Origin: Chroococcidiopsis sp. CCMEE 29
Lineage (GTDB): Bacteria > Cyanobacteriota > Cyanobacteriia > Cyanobacteriales > Chroococcidiopsidaceae
NCBI RefSeq assembly: GCF_023558375.1
Contig: NZ_CP083761.1
Location: 1,787,001 to 1,851,000 of the forward strand
Length of the DNA: 64,000 nucleotides
Reading direction: 5' to 3'
Positions 17,582 to 27,611 of the stretch are shown here, piece by piece (position 1 is the stretch's first letter; each line of letters begins with the position of its first letter). Position numbers and translations under genes: made by a program. Under the pieces are notes generated by a model. It saw only the letters and a program-made list of their open reading frames with translations, was not told the origin of the DNA and did no database searches.

Positions 17582-17926
17582 GGTTACAATAATTCCAGTG
17601 AATTGAAATTTTTAGGTCGTTGTTTTTGAATCAGTTAACAACCTTGCTTAAAGATTAATAAAGGTTAGTTAAGCCTGTCAGTTACTAAAAGTTAGTAAAG
17701 GTTAGGACTTAAAGTTAGTTGTTAAAAATAACTAGGTATTTATCGCTATGCCGTTCTCAGGAATACACATCCTGAAATCGGGCAAGATATTATTGTGTCC
17801 CTACAAGCGGCGTAAGGTTAAAACCTTTGCAATTAGAAGGTTTTGGAATTAGCTAGGCATTTGTCTGATATAACTTGAGTAACTCATCAAAAATTAGTAA
17901 GGTTAACAAAACTCAGCAAAGCCTTA
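17582..17926. promoter_or_regulatory. Divergent promoter region of psbA and the STAND gene
   Basis: 345 bp. The half next to psbA holds two copies of TAAAGGTTAG (17659-17668 and 17696-17705) and several GTTAGT units at roughly helical spacing. The other half contains further AAGGTTA motifs (17813, 17899). This pattern suggests repeated regulator contacts or a heptanucleotide repeat. The psbA start (17581) lacks a strong Shine-Dalgarno sequence. No exact -10/-35 pair is claimed. Confidence 0.45.
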
Positions 17927-20900
17927 ATGAAAATGAAGCTTGAAGAAGCCTTGGCAATGCTAGAAGAGATTCTTGGTAAAGGATCGTTGAATGACCTCCA
18001 AGAGTTGATCGTTCGCCAATCCTGGGAGGAAAAGACCTACCCGGAAATTGCTGCAAGCTCGGGTTATGATGATGGCTACATCAAATATGTAGGTTTCCAG
18101 TTATGGAAGGCACTCTCGGATGCGCTGGGAGAGAGGGTTAGCAAAAATAACTTTCGCTCGGCTCTGAGGCGGTGGCAAGAAAGCTCATTCAATAGGAGTG
18201 CTGAGTCTCCTCAAAGTCTCCTTCAGGACTCACCACTCAACACCCAGCAATGTGATTGGGGTGAAGCAATTGATGTTACCGTTTTCTATGGACGTTCTGC
18301 CGAGTTATCTACTTTAGAGCAATGGATTGAACAGCGCTGTCGGTTAGTGGCAGTGCTGGGAATTGGCGGGATTGGGAAAACGGCTTTATCGGTAAAGTTA
18401 GCTGAGCAGATTCAGGATAAGTTTGAGTATGTAATTTGGCGATCGCTCCACAACGCACCCTCACTCGAATCTCTGCTCGCCAGCTTGATTGAATTCCTCT
18501 CGAACCAGCAGGAAACCGACTTACCCGACGAAATTGACCGCCGCATTTTGCAACTGCTCAATTATTTGCGCTGTTCGCGTTGCCTCATCGTTCTCGACAA
18601 TGCTGAAACGATTCTCATGCAAGCGGAGTATGGTGAGCTTTTCAAGCGAATTGGGGAGTCGCGCCATCAAAGTTGTTTGGTGCTAACCAGTCGAGAGAAG
18701 CCCAAAGAAGTTGCTGCGCTAGAAGGCGAAACATTTCCAGTGCGATCGCTACAACTGTCGGGTTTGGCGATCGCAGAAGGGCGAGAAATTTTTAGAGGCA
18801 AAGGGAATTTTTCTGGGTCGGAAAGTGACTGGCAAACTCTAATTCAGTCCTATGCCGGTAATCCCCTTGCCTTAAAGATTGTTGCTACAACCATTCACGA
18901 TTTATTTGATAGCAATATTTCTAATTTTATCTCTCAAGGTACAGTCGTTTTTGGCGATATTCAAAATCTTCTGGACCAACAGTTCAGTCGGCTATCAAAG
19001 TTAGAAGCCGAGATCATGTACTGGCTGGCAATTAATCGCGAACCTGTAGCGATCACAGAACTAAAAAATGACTTAATATTGCCAATTCTACCTTCTCAGC
19101 TGATAGAAGCCTTGGAATTTCTAGAGCGTAAGTCGTTAATTGAAAAAGGGGTTGCTCTATTTACCTTACAGCCCGTCCTCATGGAGTACGTAACAAACCG
19201 CTTGGTCAAAGCCATTTGCCAAGAAATTGAGACCCGAGAAATCTCTCTATTCAAAAATCATGCCCTGATTAAAGCTCAGGCAAAAGACTACATTAAAGAT
19301 ATTCAAACTCACTTTATTCTTAAACCGGTCAGCGAGCAATTATTACGGGTATTTGGCACTCCAGAGAGCCTTGAAAGTCAGTTAATGACAATCATTTCAT
19401 CCCTCAGAGGAAAGCTACCCATCGAAACGGGCTATGTTGCTGGAAATACAATTAATTGGCTGCGTCACTTGCAGCGAGATTTGTGCGATCGCGACTTTTC
19501 GGCGCTGACCGTTTGGCAAGCCGATCTACAGGGCGTAAATTTACACCAAGTTAACTTTTCCGGCTCCGACTTATCTAAGTCTGCCTTTACTGAAAACCTG
19601 GGCTATATTTTTGCAATGGCAGTCAGCCCAGACGGGGAAATTTTAGCGACAACTGATAGCTATGGCAGGATGCGCCTGTCGCGAGTTGCAGACGGACAAC
19701 ACCTATTGACTTGGGATGCACACATCGGTTGGGTGCGCTCTATCACGTTTAGTCCCGACGGTAAAACCCTGTTCAGTGGCAGCGAGGACGCAACGATAAA
19801 AGTATGGGATGTCAGTACAGGTCAGTGCCGCCAAACGTTGCAAGGACATACGGGTTGGATATTGTTTGTTACCTTCAGCCCTCCGGGAACCTACAATACG
19901 CCTCTGCTAGCTAGTTCCAGTGAAGACACAACCGTAAAACTGTGGGATGTCAGTACAGGTCAGTGCTGCCAAACGTTTCAGGGACATACGAGTTGGGTAG
20001 GCTACGTTGCCTTTAGCCCGGATGGTCAAACCTTAGCGAGTAGCGGCGTCGATCGCACGGTCAAACTTTGGGATATCAATACAGGTCAATGTCTTAAAAC
20101 CTTCGAGGGACACCAAGATGCAGTTGGGTTTGTCACATTCAGTACTGACGGTCAAACCCTCATTAGTGCCAGCGAAGACCAAACGATTAAATTCTGGAAC
20201 ATTGAGACAGGGCTGTGTCTGAAAAGCTTACCAGGAGGACAAGGAGATTGGATATGGTGGTCTGCTGTTGCCTTGAGTTCTGACCACAAAACGCTAGCGA
20301 TTAGCAATATAGACCAAACAGCAACGGTGTGGGATCTCAGCACGGGTCAGCACCTGAGAACTTTGCAGTTCAGGAGTAGGATTCGGTCTATGGTTTTCAC
20401 CCCCGATGGTGAAATTCTGATCGGTTCTCATGCAGACCAAACCTTAAAACTGTGGAATGTTTCAGATGGTCGGTGCCTCAAAGCATTCCAAGGATTTGCC
20501 AGTGGAGTGTGGTCGATTGCGTTTAGTCCGGATGGAGCGCTCTTTAGTGGTAGTCCAGACCAACTGATCAAGCTCTGGGATGTATCGGAGGGTAAGTGCC
20601 TGAGAATTTTCAGGGGTCACACGGATATGATTCGCTCCATTGCCTATAGTCCAGATGGCCAAACCTTAGCCAGTGGGGGTTCAGACCGCACAGTGAAACT
20701 CTGGAGTATCTCGGACGGTAGTTGTCTCAGAACGTTTAAGGGTCATACAAATTGGGTAATGTCTGTTAAATTCAGTCCGGATGGTCAGACGTTAGCCAGT
20801 GGGAGTATGGATCAAACAGTGAGGCTCTGGGATATCAAGACCGGGCAGACATTGAAAGTCTTACAAGCTCCTAAGTGTATAACGTTTTCCGTGGACTACA

Positions 20901-21499
20901 GCCCGGATGGTCAAATCCTAGCCAGTAGCGGTGGTGCAGACTACACGGCGAGACTTTGGGATCTCAAGACCGGACAATGCCTTAAGGTTTTACAGGGACA
21001 TACCGATTGGGTGTGGCCGGTTGCTTTCAATCCTGATGGTCGCATCATAGCGACTGGTGGTCTTGACCAAACAATCAGGATTTGGGATATTCACGATGGT
21101 CAGTGCCTAAGTATTTTGCAGGGTCACGAGAGTTGGGTCGTTTTTCTTGCCTACAGTCCGGATGGTCGAATCCTAGCCAGTAGCAGTTTAGACAATACGG
21201 TGAGGCTATGGGATGTGCGTGAGGGTAGGTGCCTGAGAGTATTGCAAGGACATACAAGGTGGGTGCTTTCAGTGACCTTTACTAGGGGCGAAGCATTTTC
21301 TCGGAACTCGGGTCACGTCCTTGCTAGTGCGAGTGACGATCAAACTATACGATTTTGGGATATCGAGACAGGTGAATGCCTTAAAATCCTGAAAAATGAA
21401 AGACCCTATGAGGGAATGAATATTGCTGGTGTTGTTGGTATTACTGAGGCTCAAACAGCAGCACTCAAGGCGTTAGGCGCGATTGAGTTGGATAGTTAG
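17927..21499 (+). CDS. STAND NTPase with NB-ARC domain and 14 WD40 repeats
   Basis: 1,190 residues. The first 85 ([20 protein letters not shown], then [20 protein letters not shown]) form a helix-turn-helix-like effector or adaptor segment seen on cyanobacterial STAND proteins. An NB-ARC ATPase follows, with P-loop GIGGIGKTA near residue 150 and Walker B-like CLIVLDNAE. After a helical arm come WD40 units from about residue 560 to 1150. I count 14 blades ([11 protein letters not shown]...VKLWD type), enough for two seven-bladed propellers. Such proteins are thought to sense a ligand through the propellers and oligomerise through the ATPase. No separate effector enzyme is fused. No close operon partner on the same strand. 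Confidence 0.88.
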   Translation: MKMKLEEALAMLEEILGKGSLNDLQELIVRQSWEEKTYPEIAASSGYDDGYIKYVGFQLWKALSDALGERVSKNNFRSALRRWQESSFNRSAESPQSLLQDSPLNTQQCDWGEAIDVTVFYGRSAELSTLEQWIEQRCRLVAVLGIGGIGKTALSVKLAEQIQDKFEYVIWRSLHNAPSLESLLASLIEFLSNQQETDLPDEIDRRILQLLNYLRCSRCLIVLDNAETILMQAEYGELFKRIGESRHQSCLVLTSREKPKEVAALEGETFPVRSLQLSGLAIAEGREIFRGKGNFSGSESDWQTLIQSYAGNPLALKIVATTIHDLFDSNISNFISQGTVVFGDIQNLLDQQFSRLSKLEAEIMYWLAINREPVAITELKNDLILPILPSQLIEALEFLERKSLIEKGVALFTLQPVLMEYVTNRLVKAICQEIETREISLFKNHALIKAQAKDYIKDIQTHFILKPVSEQLLRVFGTPESLESQLMTIISSLRGKLPIETGYVAGNTINWLRHLQRDLCDRDFSALTVWQADLQGVNLHQVNFSGSDLSKSAFTENLGYIFAMAVSPDGEILATTDSYGRMRLSRVADGQHLLTWDAHIGWVRSITFSPDGKTLFSGSEDATIKVWDVSTGQCRQTLQGHTGWILFVTFSPPGTYNTPLLASSSEDTTVKLWDVSTGQCCQTFQGHTSWVGYVAFSPDGQTLASSGVDRTVKLWDINTGQCLKTFEGHQDAVGFVTFSTDGQTLISASEDQTIKFWNIETGLCLKSLPGGQGDWIWWSAVALSSDHKTLAISNIDQTATVWDLSTGQHLRTLQFRSRIRSMVFTPDGEILIGSHADQTLKLWNVSDGRCLKAFQGFASGVWSIAFSPDGALFSGSPDQLIKLWDVSEGKCLRIFRGHTDMIRSIAYSPDGQTLASGGSDRTVKLWSISDGSCLRTFKGHTNWVMSVKFSPDGQTLASGSMDQTVRLWDIKTGQTLKVLQAPKCITFSVDYSPDGQILASSGGADYTARLWDLKTGQCLKVLQGHTDWVWPVAFNPDGRIIATGGLDQTIRIWDIHDGQCLSILQGHESWVVFLAYSPDGRILASSSLDNTVRLWDVREGRCLRVLQGHTRWVLSVTFTRGEAFSRNSGHVLASASDDQTIRFWDIETGECLKILKNERPYEGMNIAGVVGITEAQTAALKALGAIELDS

Positions 21500-21511
21500 T
21501 TATTAGTTGAT

Positions 21512-21952
21512 TCACTGCGGTAGCCATTCTTCATCCATTAGTTGATGCACTAAATAAGGACATTCGCCAGGAAATAAGTTGATATTTAATTTTGTTTCCT
21601 TTGCAGCCAATTTTTTTGCTTCTTTATAAGCTTTCGGCAGTACTTCCTGCCAGTAATTCTTCAAGCTGGGTTGGTCTGCAACGACTCTTTCTATGCCACT
21701 ACGATTGTTACAGATTGAAGCTTCCCAACTACCGCTACGTTCTTTGGGTTGATACTGCCACTTAAGTAGGTGAGCTAGAAGGATGACTAAGTAGGAATAC
21801 ATCTCCCGCTTGTTAGACTTGTTCAATCCCTCCAACTCCTCAATTAAATGCGGGATATCCAAAGCTTCTAACTTGCCTTGTTGCAAAGCATGGATTTGTT
21901 CTGCCATCCACGCGTCATAGTCAGTTTCATAAAGTTGAGTGTGTCTAGTCAT
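21512..21952 (-). CDS. DUF29 family protein
   Basis: 146 residues with the family pattern LYETDYDAWMAEQIHALQQG, IEELEGLNKSNKREMYSYL, LLAHLLKWQYQP and FPGECPYLVHQLMDEEWLP. DUF29 proteins are abundant, often multicopy, in cyanobacteria with no proven function. It converges on the STAND gene with 12 bp between them and precedes a Uma2 gene in the other direction of travel on the same strand. Confidence 0.85.
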   Translation of the reverse strand: MTRHTQLYETDYDAWMAEQIHALQQGKLEALDIPHLIEELEGLNKSNKREMYSYLVILLAHLLKWQYQPKERSGSWEASICNNRSGIERVVADQPSLKNYWQEVLPKAYKEAKKLAAKETKLNINLFPGECPYLVHQLMDEEWLPQ

Positions 21953-21997
21953 AGCGATCGCTTCTATTTAGTTAAAAGCACTAGGGGCAGTTGAGGA

Positions 21998-22651
21998 TTA
22001 GTGCCGCTGAGGCGACACCGCTGCTTCAAATTCTTCTAGTGCCTGAACACTTCCTACCTGCCAAGCACGTTCCACTGTAACAGGAATCATCTGAGTAAGG
22101 GGTAGCTGGGGAAAAGTAGGACTGGTATCAGACTCTACATACTTGCCATCTCCAAGCACATAGATTGTGAGTTTTCCGCTGTCATAAATCCACACTTCAG
22201 GAACGGCGATCGCTTCATAGGCATCGAGAGTTGTTTTAGACGTAACATCTGTCTCTATCGCTAGATCTGGAGGTGGATCGTCAGCTTGGAGGCGGCGACG
22301 ACCAATCATGCGTTGATAATTCTGAATATAAAAGCAAGCATCGGGTTCAACCCCTGCTGTACCTTCCCGCTTGAAGGTCGTTGAACCAAAGGGTTCGTAT
22401 CTTCTGCCTGTCCTTTTCAGCAATATTTTTACAATATCTGAAATTAAATCTTTTGGTTTTTCCTGCTCAGGGAAAGGAACCGTGATTTCCAAAGTGCCTT
22501 TGCTGTAGGCAACTCTAGAGGCTCGATTTTCCCCCAATTCCTGCAAAATCGACTCAAATTCTTGCCAACTCACGTCTGGAATTGTGACTGTGCTACCAGG
22601 AGCCAGATGCATATGGCTAACAGGTTTAACAACGGGGAATACAGCAGTCAT
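21998..22651 (-). CDS. Uma2 family (DUF820) PD-(D/E)XK nuclease-like protein
   Basis: About 217 residues from the ATG at 22651; a TTG at 22669 would add six. The restriction-like core is visible: GVEPDACFYIQN, PPDLAIETDVTSK and VPEVWIYDSGKLTIYVL, giving the E..D..E-x-K type catalytic residues of the Uma2 fold. These proteins are strongly expanded in cyanobacteria. Their nuclease activity and substrate are mostly unproven. It lies upstream of DUF29 on the same strand with a 45-bp gap, so the two may be cotranscribed. Confidence 0.85.
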   Translation of the reverse strand: MTAVFPVVKPVSHMHLAPGSTVTIPDVSWQEFESILQELGENRASRVAYSKGTLEITVPFPEQEKPKDLISDIVKILLKRTGRRYEPFGSTTFKREGTAGVEPDACFYIQNYQRMIGRRRLQADDPPPDLAIETDVTSKTTLDAYEAIAVPEVWIYDSGKLTIYVLGDGKYVESDTSPTFPQLPLTQMIPVTVERAWQVGSVQALEEFEAAVSPQRH

Positions 22652-22752
22652 GACAGAGGTTCTACGCAACTACCAACTAGATTGGGTGGGCAGCACTACC
22701 CACCGCAACCTGAGAAATTGATAAATTGAGTTTAACAAAAGCAGTAAGCTTA

Positions 22753-22773
22753 CCCCGGACTAAAGTCGCGGGG
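22753..22773 (-). other. Hairpin at the tnpB 3' end (candidate omega RNA scaffold / element end)
   Basis: On the minus strand CCCCGCGAC and GTCCGGGG form a stem with loop TTTA. The hairpin straddles the tnpB stop codon at 22760-22762. IS200/IS605 elements end in such hairpins, and their TnpB guide RNAs (omega RNA) overlap the tnpB 3' end, so this is the expected place for the RNA scaffold. The exact end of the element was not found. Confidence 0.55.
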
Positions 22774-23905
22774 CTTTCGCCCTAGCCTGTGGCTCACTCA
22801 AAGAACAAGCCAGTACCGAGCGTTCGGGAAGGCTTACAAAGGCTCCCCCAAGAAGAGAAATCACGTTTGCCGCATTGAAATCAGCGTCGCCATGCCAAGA
22901 ACAGTTACCACACTTAAAAACCTTGTCCGATCTCAAGCCAATGTGTAGGCACTGATGGCAAGTTTGACTTGTATAGGCAGGTGGTACAGCTATCACCTCA
23001 ACCCCAGACTGAATGCCTTTGTACTCCAGAAAAACTCTAAGTTGATAGAAACCCCACGAGTTGGAGTGCCTGCGTTCAATTTTATTTCTAGGTTTGGAGT
23101 TAGTTCGTTCGCGAATGCCAGTCAAGTTTTCAATAGCAACAATCGCGTTTTTGGCTTTGGCATCAGCAATGATAGCTCTGCTGATTGTATGGTTCAGCCA
23201 GGTCTGATACTTCCGCTCTCTGCCCGACAGCCGTTTCAAGGCGCGTTTTGCACCTTTTGTGCCTTTCCTTTGCAAAGAAGCTCTGACTCGACTAAACCTA
23301 TCTCTCGTTTCCTTTATCTGTTTTCCATCCCACTTGTCCCCACTAGAGGTTACTGCTATATCGCGTCGCCCAAAATCAACTCCAATAACTTTGCCAGACT
23401 TAATTGGCTCTGGGGCAATATCTGTCAACTGTATATGCAAGTAGTACAAACCATCTTTGTGTTTGCACAACTGGGCGCTGGTTGGGCATCTACCCTTGAG
23501 TTTGCCCATTTGGTAATTAGCGCTCTTGAGCTTGATATGCTCCCTGCCACCATTCAAAGTCAAACTAGCACTCCAGTCTTTCTCCCTAAAAGCGAAGATC
23601 CGAGCGTCGTAGTCAGCACTCGTCGGCTTGAATGTTTTAACAGGCTTACCTTTAGCCTTGGCAGTTTTGCGGTTAGCTCCGACACGGGCGCAAGCTCTGA
23701 CTGCCAAGTTAGCAGACAAGTCAAACTTAGAGCGCAAGTCTTGATAAACCATGTTTTGAATGGTTGTCTTACTTGTTATCTGTGGTTTGACTTGCTCATT
23801 GGCATAGTTGCAAGCATCCGCAAACGCCTTCAAGGTTGCCTCAATTTTGGCGACCTGTTCAGGAGTAGGTTGAAGTTTGCAAACCAATGTCAGAGTTTGT
23901 TCCAT
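22760..23905 (-). CDS. tnpB: IS200/IS605-family TnpB (RNA-guided nuclease)
   Basis: 381 residues and apparently full length. The split RuvC site is intact: Asp177 in GVDFGRRDIAV, Glu259 in AIENLTGIRERT and Asp342 in DADFNAANVI. A zinc ribbon between the last two has Cys316, Cys319, Cys332 and Cys335 (CHQC, CGNC). An N-terminal helix-turn region starts with TLVCKLQPTPEQVAKIEATL. TnpB is a guide-RNA-directed DNA endonuclease that helps retain the transposon. No tnpA (Y1 transposase) is present, so the element would need one in trans. A TATAAT lies about 10 bases upstream of the ATG, between it and a 12-bp palindrome. Confidence 0.9.
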   Translation of the reverse strand: MEQTLTLVCKLQPTPEQVAKIEATLKAFADACNYANEQVKPQITSKTTIQNMVYQDLRSKFDLSANLAVRACARVGANRKTAKAKGKPVKTFKPTSADYDARIFAFREKDWSASLTLNGGREHIKLKSANYQMGKLKGRCPTSAQLCKHKDGLYYLHIQLTDIAPEPIKSGKVIGVDFGRRDIAVTSSGDKWDGKQIKETRDRFSRVRASLQRKGTKGAKRALKRLSGRERKYQTWLNHTISRAIIADAKAKNAIVAIENLTGIRERTNSKPRNKIERRHSNSWGFYQLRVFLEYKGIQSGVEVIAVPPAYTSQTCHQCLHIGLRSDKVFKCGNCSWHGDADFNAANVISLLGGAFVSLPERSVLACSLSEPQARAKAPRL

Positions 23906-23915
23906 GAGGAAATTA

Positions 23916-23942
23916 TATCACTAGTGATAGTGGTTAAAACCA
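23916..23942. repeat. Two adjacent palindromes upstream of tnpB
   Basis: ATCACTAGTGAT (23916-23927) and GTGGTTAAAACCAC (23929-23942) lie one base apart, 11 bases before the tnpB start. They may be an operator, or part of the left-end secondary structure of the IS605-type element. A further imperfect hairpin (GTCTGAAG/CTTCCAGAC) lies at about 23968-23990. Confidence 0.55.
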
Positions 23943-24032
23943 CCGCGTCGTCGTTCCTCTCCGGTCTGAAGACACGGAGCTTCCAGACTCCCGTGAGGTT
24001 AGGGTGAGAAGCGCTGCTTAAAACCGCCCGCC

Positions 24033-25268
24033 TTACACCTTAAACTTCTCAGTAATCCGCTTCATTGCCTCCTCCACATTCCCCCGACTGTTAAATGCCG
24101 AAATGCGGAAGTAGCCTTCGCCAGCAGCACCAAAACCAGAACCGGGTGTTCCTACCACGTTGCAAGTATGCAGCAACTTATCAAAGAATTCCCAACTGGA
24201 CAAACCATCGGGCGTTTTCACCCAGACGTAAGGTGCATCCACGCCTCCATACACCGCCAATCCGGCTTTTTTCAATTGCTCGCGAATAATTTTGGCGTTT
24301 TCTAGATAAAAGCTGACCAACTCCTTGACTTGTGCCTGTCCTTCCTGCGAGTAGACCGCTTCCGCTCCGCGTTGCACGATATAGGACACTCCATTAAACT
24401 TGGTAGACTGGCGGCGATTCCATAGCTTCCACAGTTCCACATCCGAACCGTCTGTTGCTTTCGCTGTTAGCGTCTTCGGTACGACTGTGAAGGCACAGCG
24501 AGTTCCGGTAAAGCCGGCATTCTTAGAGAAAGAGCGAAACTCGATCGCACACTCCCGCGCCCCGTCAATCTCATAGATCGAATGGGGAATGTCTGGATCG
24601 GTGATGTATGCCTCGTAAGCAGCATCAAAGAAAATGATGGAGCCGTTAGCTTTAGCATAGTCTACCCATGCCTTCAGGTACTCCTTTGGGGCAACCGCTC
24701 CCGTGGGGTTATTGGGGAAGCAGAGGTAAATTAAATCAACTTTCTGGGAAGGAATCTGTGCGGTAAATTTGTTCTCCGCCGTGATAGGCAGATATATCAA
24801 GCCTTCAAACTCACCCCGATCGCTAGCAGCTCTGGTATGTCCTGCCATTACATTGGTGTCCACATACACGGGATAGACGGGATCGGTGACAGCAATGCTA
24901 TTGTTGCTACCAAAGATGTCGAGAATATTGCCCGTATCGCACTTGGAGCCATCGGAGATGAAGATTTCACCAGGCGCAATCTTACAACCTCGTGCCTGAA
25001 AATCATGGGCGGCAATTTTCTCCCGCAACCAAGCATAACCTTGTTCAGGACCATAGCCCCTAAATGTAGCGCGATCGCCCATTTCTTCAACTGCTTCGAT
25101 CATCGCCTTACGGCAGGCTTCCGGCAAAGGTTCAGTCACATCGCCAATGCCGAGCCGAATAATCTTCGCGTCGGGATTTGCCTCTACAAAGGTATTGACG
25201 CGCCGGGCAATTTCTGGAAATAGGTAGCCCGCTTTGAGCTTGAGGTAGTTATCGTTGATGGTTGCCAT
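24033..25268 (-). CDS. dapL: LL-diaminopimelate aminotransferase
   Basis: 411 residues, the usual length. It converts tetrahydrodipicolinate directly to LL-diaminopimelate, using glutamate as amino donor, for lysine and peptidoglycan synthesis. PLP-binding Lys249 lies in [15 protein letters not shown]. Other fold-type I signatures are [25 protein letters not shown] and [12 protein letters not shown]. The N-terminal [20 protein letters not shown] is typical of cyanobacterial and plant DapL. It is not in an obvious operon. Confidence 0.95.
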   Translation of the reverse strand: MATINDNYLKLKAGYLFPEIARRVNTFVEANPDAKIIRLGIGDVTEPLPEACRKAMIEAVEEMGDRATFRGYGPEQGYAWLREKIAAHDFQARGCKIAPGEIFISDGSKCDTGNILDIFGSNNSIAVTDPVYPVYVDTNVMAGHTRAASDRGEFEGLIYLPITAENKFTAQIPSQKVDLIYLCFPNNPTGAVAPKEYLKAWVDYAKANGSIIFFDAAYEAYITDPDIPHSIYEIDGARECAIEFRSFSKNAGFTGTRCAFTVVPKTLTAKATDGSDVELWKLWNRRQSTKFNGVSYIVQRGAEAVYSQEGQAQVKELVSFYLENAKIIREQLKKAGLAVYGGVDAPYVWVKTPDGLSSWEFFDKLLHTCNVVGTPGSGFGAAGEGYFRISAFNSRGNVEEAMKRITEKFKV

Positions 25269-25374
25269 GCTGGATTGCTACAAATGCCGTACCTTAGTTT
25301 ACTGCCAAGTTTAACAGTGGGTAGTTTTATTCCCTTGAGGCAGCAGGGGGAGCAGGGGAGTAAATTCTCCTATT

Positions 25375-26031
25375 CTACGGATGGATTTGACTCAAAATTA
25401 CCTTCAAGCGATCGTAATCGTCTTTGAGGAGCACACTGAGGGTACGTCCTGCCTTGACTAACCAATCGCGATCAGCTTTGCGTAATTGGTATACTTCTCG
25501 AATCGCAGCCGCAGTCAGTGCCTCTACAGGCGCACCATTCACTTGCAGCATGGTTCTCAAAAAATCTAGCTGTTCGCTAAAGTGAATAATATCTTCTGGT
25601 TTGCAGTGGTAAACAGCCTGATGAATTTGTGGTGGACGGGGTGGAAGATATTGGTAGAAAGTTCGGTTAGAACGTTTATTTTCCTGCCTTGGCTCAAATC
25701 CCACGATCGCAGCGCGAAACTCGGTTTTGAGCATCGCAAAAATCTGGGGTTGTTGCTCTCGTAGATCCTGCAACGATAATCCCAAAGCCCTTGCCCGATG
25801 GATTGAGTCGATCGGCATAGTTGTGGCATAGTACACCACCGCGTAAACTTGATTCCCCGATTCTTCATCCAGCGATTTAACCCAGCTGCCAAATGGTGGC
25901 ATAACTGGGAAGCTCAAATCTTCTGGCTCTAGGCACTGGGCTAAAAATTCAGTTGTGGCGGTTTCAATCACCTCCGCAATGTGACTAGGGTGGCGATCGC
26001 CTGTAGCAAATTGGGGTAGGGGAAGACGCAT
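25375..26031 (-). CDS. Conserved cyanobacterial protein (HAS-barrel-like)
   Basis: 218 residues. It begins RLPLPQFATGDRHPSHIAEV and continues FPVMPPFGSWVKSLDEESGN and VVYYATTMPIDSIHRARALG. This arrangement recalls the short N-terminal beta-barrel (HAS-barrel) found in HerA-type and related ATPases, but no ATPase domain is present. The family is widespread and well conserved in cyanobacteria. The HAS-barrel label is from memory and should be treated as tentative. It precedes dapL on the same strand with about 106 bp between. Confidence 0.6.
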   Translation of the reverse strand: MRLPLPQFATGDRHPSHIAEVIETATTEFLAQCLEPEDLSFPVMPPFGSWVKSLDEESGNQVYAVVYYATTMPIDSIHRARALGLSLQDLREQQPQIFAMLKTEFRAAIVGFEPRQENKRSNRTFYQYLPPRPPQIHQAVYHCKPEDIIHFSEQLDFLRTMLQVNGAPVEALTAAAIREVYQLRKADRDWLVKAGRTLSVLLKDDYDRLKVILSQIHP

Positions 26032-26080
26032 ACTAAAGGATGAAGGCTAAAGGCTGAAGGATGAAGTATAAATTCAGCCT

Positions 26081-26281
26081 TTATTTTGCTTTTTTGCGTC
26101 CGGCGGTGACTTCTACTAGTTCCAATTCTGAGAGGTTAAATGTGATTAGTTTGTCCCAGTTGCCTCCTTCAAAGAGTACGGCTGCCTTGCCATCAACTAT
26201 CCGTTGGACTAGTCCTTGATAGCCGTAGTAATAAGCGTCGTTAGGGTTTTTCACGCGAACAGCTGAGCCAGGTAGAATCAT
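26081..26281 (-). CDS. ndhS: NDH-1 complex subunit S
   Basis: 66 residues from the ATG at 26281, with GAGGG just upstream; the longer frame to 26296 lacks support. The SH3-like sequence [20 protein letters not shown], then [15 protein letters not shown] and FNLSELE, is typical of cyanobacterial NdhS. This peripheral subunit helps form the ferredoxin-binding site of the photosynthetic NDH-1 complex, used in cyclic electron flow and CO2 uptake. It has a basic C-terminus (GRKKAK). It lies 49 bp upstream of the HAS-barrel-like gene on the same strand. Confidence 0.88.
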   Translation of the reverse strand: MILPGSAVRVKNPNDAYYYGYQGLVQRIVDGKAAVLFEGGNWDKLITFNLSELELVEVTAGRKKAK

Positions 26282-26329
26282 ATCCCTCTTAACCACTAAG
26301 AATAATTTGCATTTATCAGCTTAAACCAT

Positions 26330-26361
26330 TCCCTCGTCCCTCGTCCCTCGCCCCTCGCCCC
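26330..26361. repeat. Simple repeat CCTCGYC
   Basis: Five imperfect units of CCCTCGT/CCCTCGC fill the gap between ndhS and rodA. Such G-rich heptamer tracts recur in this window (see 27612-27758 and 55218-55246). Confidence 0.6.
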
Positions 26362-27611
26362 TAAAATTTCTGCTGCCGATAATTTGCTACCGATTCTACT
26401 ATGCCGATCGCTATGAAGTTAGTCACCAATGCCGAACGACCGTAACTAACCCAGGGCAAAGGAATACCGGTCACGGGTGCAAGACCAATCGTCATGCTAA
26501 TGTTGACGATCACCTGAAACACTAGCATCGACAGTACACCACTGGCGAGTAAAGAACCGAAGTTATCTTTGGCATTTTGGGCAATGAATATTAAGCGCAA
26601 ACAAATTAACCAGAAGGCGAACAGCACTACTAGGCAACCAACAAAACCAAATTCTTCGCCCACAGCTGAGAAAATGAAGTCAGTATGCTGCTCAGGAATA
26701 AAATTGAGCTGAGTTTGTGTGCCGTGGTATAACCCTTGTCCCCAAAGTTCTCCAGCACCAATGGCGATCCGAGATTGAATCAGATGATAGCCACCGCCTA
26801 GAGGGTCTTTCTCTGGGTTAAGAAATAAAATTAAGCGGTCTTTTTGATAGTCTTTCAATAATCCCCAGAGGATATGTCCTAACTCACCTGCCAAGAAGTT
26901 GACGGCGATGCCACCGATTGCCCCCAACCAACGCCAAGGAAGAGTTAGCCAAGCGATCGCCCCCATCGCTGCTGCCCAGATAAACCATGCTGGTAAAAAC
27001 AAGTTAAACAGAATCGCAGCGACAATCGGAGAAATTAGCAGTAGCAACCAGCCGGGATTAGCATTGCCCCAATAAAGCATCCCTAAAGTAATAGCACCAA
27101 ACACCAGTGACGTTCCTAAATCGGGCTGCAAAAACACTAAAGCCCAAGGTAGAGCAGTAACTGCCAAGGCTCTCAAAACCCCTGGAATCGTCGCTGCCGT
27201 CTTCTGATGTAAAAGTGCTGCTAGGGTAATAATCACGCCTAGTTTGGCAAATTCAGACGGTTGCAGGTTAAAGCTACCTATAGTAATCCACCGCTGTGCC
27301 CCCTTCGCACTATAGCCAACCACCATCACGGCGATCAAGGAAAGATTGGTAATTGCATAAGTTATCCAGTGCCACTGCATCAGGTTTTCGTATCGGCAAC
27401 GGGCAATAAACAGGGCTAATGCCAACCCAATTCCACCGAAAAGCCAATGCTGCCACCAATCTGTTACTGCCTGGTTTAATTCTGCACTGCGGATCATGAT
27501 GCCCCCGAATATAGTCACACCAACGCTCAAAGCAAGTAGCAGCCAATCTACCTGCTTCCAGGGTGCCAGCAGAGACTTCCAGTGACTTCGGATTTGTAAC
27601 TTTCGCAGCAT
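26361..27611 (-). CDS. rodA: Rod-shape SEDS glycosyltransferase RodA
   Basis: 416 residues with about ten membrane helices. It carries the SEDS hallmarks QRWITIGSFNLQPSEFAKL, VFLQPDLGTSLVFGAI, the loop KDYQKDRLILFLNPEKDPLG, then GYHLIQSRIAIGAGELWGQG, and VTGIPLPWVSYGRSALV. The conserved catalytic Asp region in the QPDLGTS and loop segments is intact. RodA polymerises lipid II glycan strands during cell elongation. No penicillin-binding protein or mre gene is adjacent. It is downstream of mrp, separated by G-rich repeats. Confidence 0.93.
   Translation of the reverse strand: MLRKLQIRSHWKSLLAPWKQVDWLLLALSVGVTIFGGIMIRSAELNQAVTDWWQHWLFGGIGLALALFIARCRYENLMQWHWITYAITNLSLIAVMVVGYSAKGAQRWITIGSFNLQPSEFAKLGVIITLAALLHQKTAATIPGVLRALAVTALPWALVFLQPDLGTSLVFGAITLGMLYWGNANPGWLLLLISPIVAAILFNLFLPAWFIWAAAMGAIAWLTLPWRWLGAIGGIAVNFLAGELGHILWGLLKDYQKDRLILFLNPEKDPLGGGYHLIQSRIAIGAGELWGQGLYHGTQTQLNFIPEQHTDFIFSAVGEEFGFVGCLVVLFAFWLICLRLIFIAQNAKDNFGSLLASGVLSMLVFQVIVNISMTIGLAPVTGIPLPWVSYGRSALVTNFIAIGIVESVANYRQQKF

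Noticed and set aside
22955-24007. 350-codon rightward frame antisense to tnpB
   Set aside because: It is the complement of an intact tnpB with RuvC and zinc motifs; the antisense product has no features.
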